The translations under genes were made by a program, and so were the position numbers. This document shows positions 41,201-41,342 of a DNA stretch of 41,342 nt, piece by piece. The stretch is from RGIG9115 sp045648165. GTDB lineage: Bacteria; Bacillota; Clostridia; UBA1381. The stretch's first letter is position 1. Every line of letters starts with the position of its first letter. Location: NCBI GenBank assembly GCA_045648165.1, contig JAZRNL010000056.1:1-41342 (forward strand). Reading direction: 5' to 3'. The notes beneath the pieces are model-generated. The model searched no databases and had not been told where the DNA came from. It was given only the letters and a program-made list of their open reading frames with translations.

Positions 41201-41342
41201 ATTTACAAAGGTTGAATACCGAACAATAATTTCACCGTTTTTGATTTTTACGGCGCCGATTTCGGTTATGCCGTCCATTCTTTTATAAAGACCTGTAGTT
41301 TCTATGTCGAACACCACAAATGTACTGTCTTTCTTTATCCTG
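38264..41342 (-). CDS. polC: DNA polymerase III alpha subunit, Gram-positive PolC type (5' end outside window)
   Basis: Replicative polymerase with built-in 3'-5' exonuclease. About 1025 codons are in the window and the reading frame stays open through the right edge (KKDSTFVVFDIETTGL), so the N-terminal OB/PHP part (about 400 residues) is missing. Visible order: DEDD exonuclease with DIETTGL and the later HHRAVDDAAATADVF; the second PHP part; the polymerase with GSRGSVGSSFVAFLSD, the zinc-finger cysteines CPEC and CPKC (near 39850 and 39770), the catalytic aspartates in KEPDIDLNFSGEYQ, and the helix-hairpin-helix-type LNALPGMGENAAKSI near the C-terminus, ending in the clamp-binding QVSLFDM. 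No internal damage is seen. Confidence 0.97.
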   Translation of the reverse strand, partial: RIKKDSTFVVFDIETTGLYKRMDGITEIGAVKIKNGEIIVRYSTFVNPGMPIPEHITKLTGISDETVENAPFIDKVLPEFIEFCKGSVLVAQNAKFDTGFIKHNCELQEISYDFPHMDTMVLARCMHPELPNHRLDTLSKFYNVVLKNHHRAVDDAAATADVFVKMTQELESLGHTDYSKLNDVYDTRDAGKRNKAYHIILLAKNHQGIRNIYEMVSASHLKYYQRTPRIPRSLLEEKRDGLIIGSACEAGELFSEMVNGADEETLKEIAAFYDYLEIQPIGNNAYMKVSDDHPHINTDEDLKNLNRRIVKFGEALGKPVVATCDVHFIDPEGANYRKILMHYKGFKDADNQAPLYFRTTEEMLKEFEYLGKEKAYEVVVKNTNLIADKIEDVRPIPKEKCPPEIEGAQEDIVNDSYNKAKAIYGDPLPDIVKARLEKELYSITTYGFSVMYKIAQELVRKSLSDGYLVGSRGSVGSSFVAFLSDITEVNSLPPHYICPECKNSEFVLGTDISGCDLPDKKCPKCGAEYLKDGHNIPFETFLGFKGDKEPDIDLNFSGEYQPTIHKYTETFFGEGHVFRAGTIGTVAEKTAYGYVRKYSEEKQIPIRNAEMKRLAAGCVGVKRTSGQHPGGIIVVPFKNDIHEFCPIQHPADDVNSDIITTHFDYHSIDQNLLKLDELGHDDPTVIRMLTDLTGIDPQKIRLDDPETMSLFTSTDALKINSDIGSTVGTYGVPEFGTKFVRQMLVDTKPTTFSELVRISGLSHGTDVWLNNAQDLIQSGTTTLRNAICCRDDIMLYLINQGVEPGHSFKIMEAVRKGKGLKPEDEEAMRAANVPEWYLKSCKTIKYMFPKAHAVAYVTMAFRIAYCKVHHPEAFYIAYFSVRADDFDASIMANGMAVARRAMEELLEKKKDNTISPKEENLIPILEICIEMYARGINFVKVDLYKSHATDFLQTEAGILPPLNALPGMGENAAKSITEERDKAPFKTREELRIRTGITKTAMEILELNRCLDGLPESDQVSLFDM

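Noticed and set aside
1..41342. CRISPR arrays, insertion sequences, restriction-modification, toxin-antitoxin or biosynthetic clusters
   Set aside because: I found no regularly spaced direct repeats, transposase motifs or defence genes anywhere in the window.

Overview
This 41.3 kb window looks like a chromosomal segment of a low-GC, Gram-positive, probably anaerobic and spore-forming Clostridia member, most likely gut-associated. The signs are a PolC-type DNA polymerase III, an LtaS-like lipoteichoic acid synthase, SpoIIM- and SpoIVFB-like sporulation proteins, a T-box leader, AGGAGG-type ribosome binding sites, near-consensus sigma-A promoters, and a microbiome-type beta-glucuronidase locus. 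I see no phage, plasmid, insertion-sequence or CRISPR signature. Most genes are on the minus strand. Species assignment is not possible from sequence reading alone.

Layout. (a) 1-530: gene-free; a strong minus-strand promoter drives an rRNA-leader-like RNA off the left edge, followed by a terminator and a secreted NlpC/P60 hydrolase. (b) 1.4-4.1 kb: minus-strand MFS transporter, M50 (SpoIVFB-like) protease and VanZ-like protein. (c) 4.1-10.3 kb: divergent glucuronide-utilisation locus, uxuB-uxuA leftward and beta-glucuronidase plus a GPH-family transporter rightward. It imports a glucuronide, releases glucuronate, and takes fructuronate to 2-keto-3-deoxygluconate; the glucuronate isomerase and KDG kinase/aldolase are not in the window. 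(d) 10.3-16.4 kb: ltaS-like gene, rlmD, and the rpmH-rnpA-yidD-yidC-jag cluster, here without dnaA upstream or mnmE/mnmG downstream. (e) 16.5-20.9 kb: MATE transporter, lipid kinase, xerD, spoIIM, and tRNA-Ser(GGA) on the plus strand, with two palindromic intergenic repeats. (f) 21-25.7 kb, the most interesting part: a DAHP synthase behind an apparent ribosome-mediated attenuator with a Phe/Tyr-rich leader peptide, a decayed LamG-like pseudogene, and a T-box leader that controls a single protein fusing an XRE HTH, a cupin and a medium-chain-type acyl-CoA synthetase. (g) 25.7-33.2 kb: a long overlapping operon nadK-argR-recN-rseC-holB followed by three tandem M42 aminopeptidases. (h) 33.2-41.3 kb: SDR reductase, D,D-carboxypeptidase, Ca2+-type P-ATPase, and the 3' part of polC, whose 5' end lies outside the window.

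Two RNA-based amino-acid sensors, an attenuator and a T-box, sit about 0.6 kb apart. The T-box/acyl-CoA ligase pairing suggests (inference) that amino-acid starvation turns on activation of a carboxylic acid such as a branched-chain or aryl fatty acid, which could be reductively carboxylated to a 2-oxo acid. That would be an unusual use of a T-box and is the best candidate here for an undescribed system.
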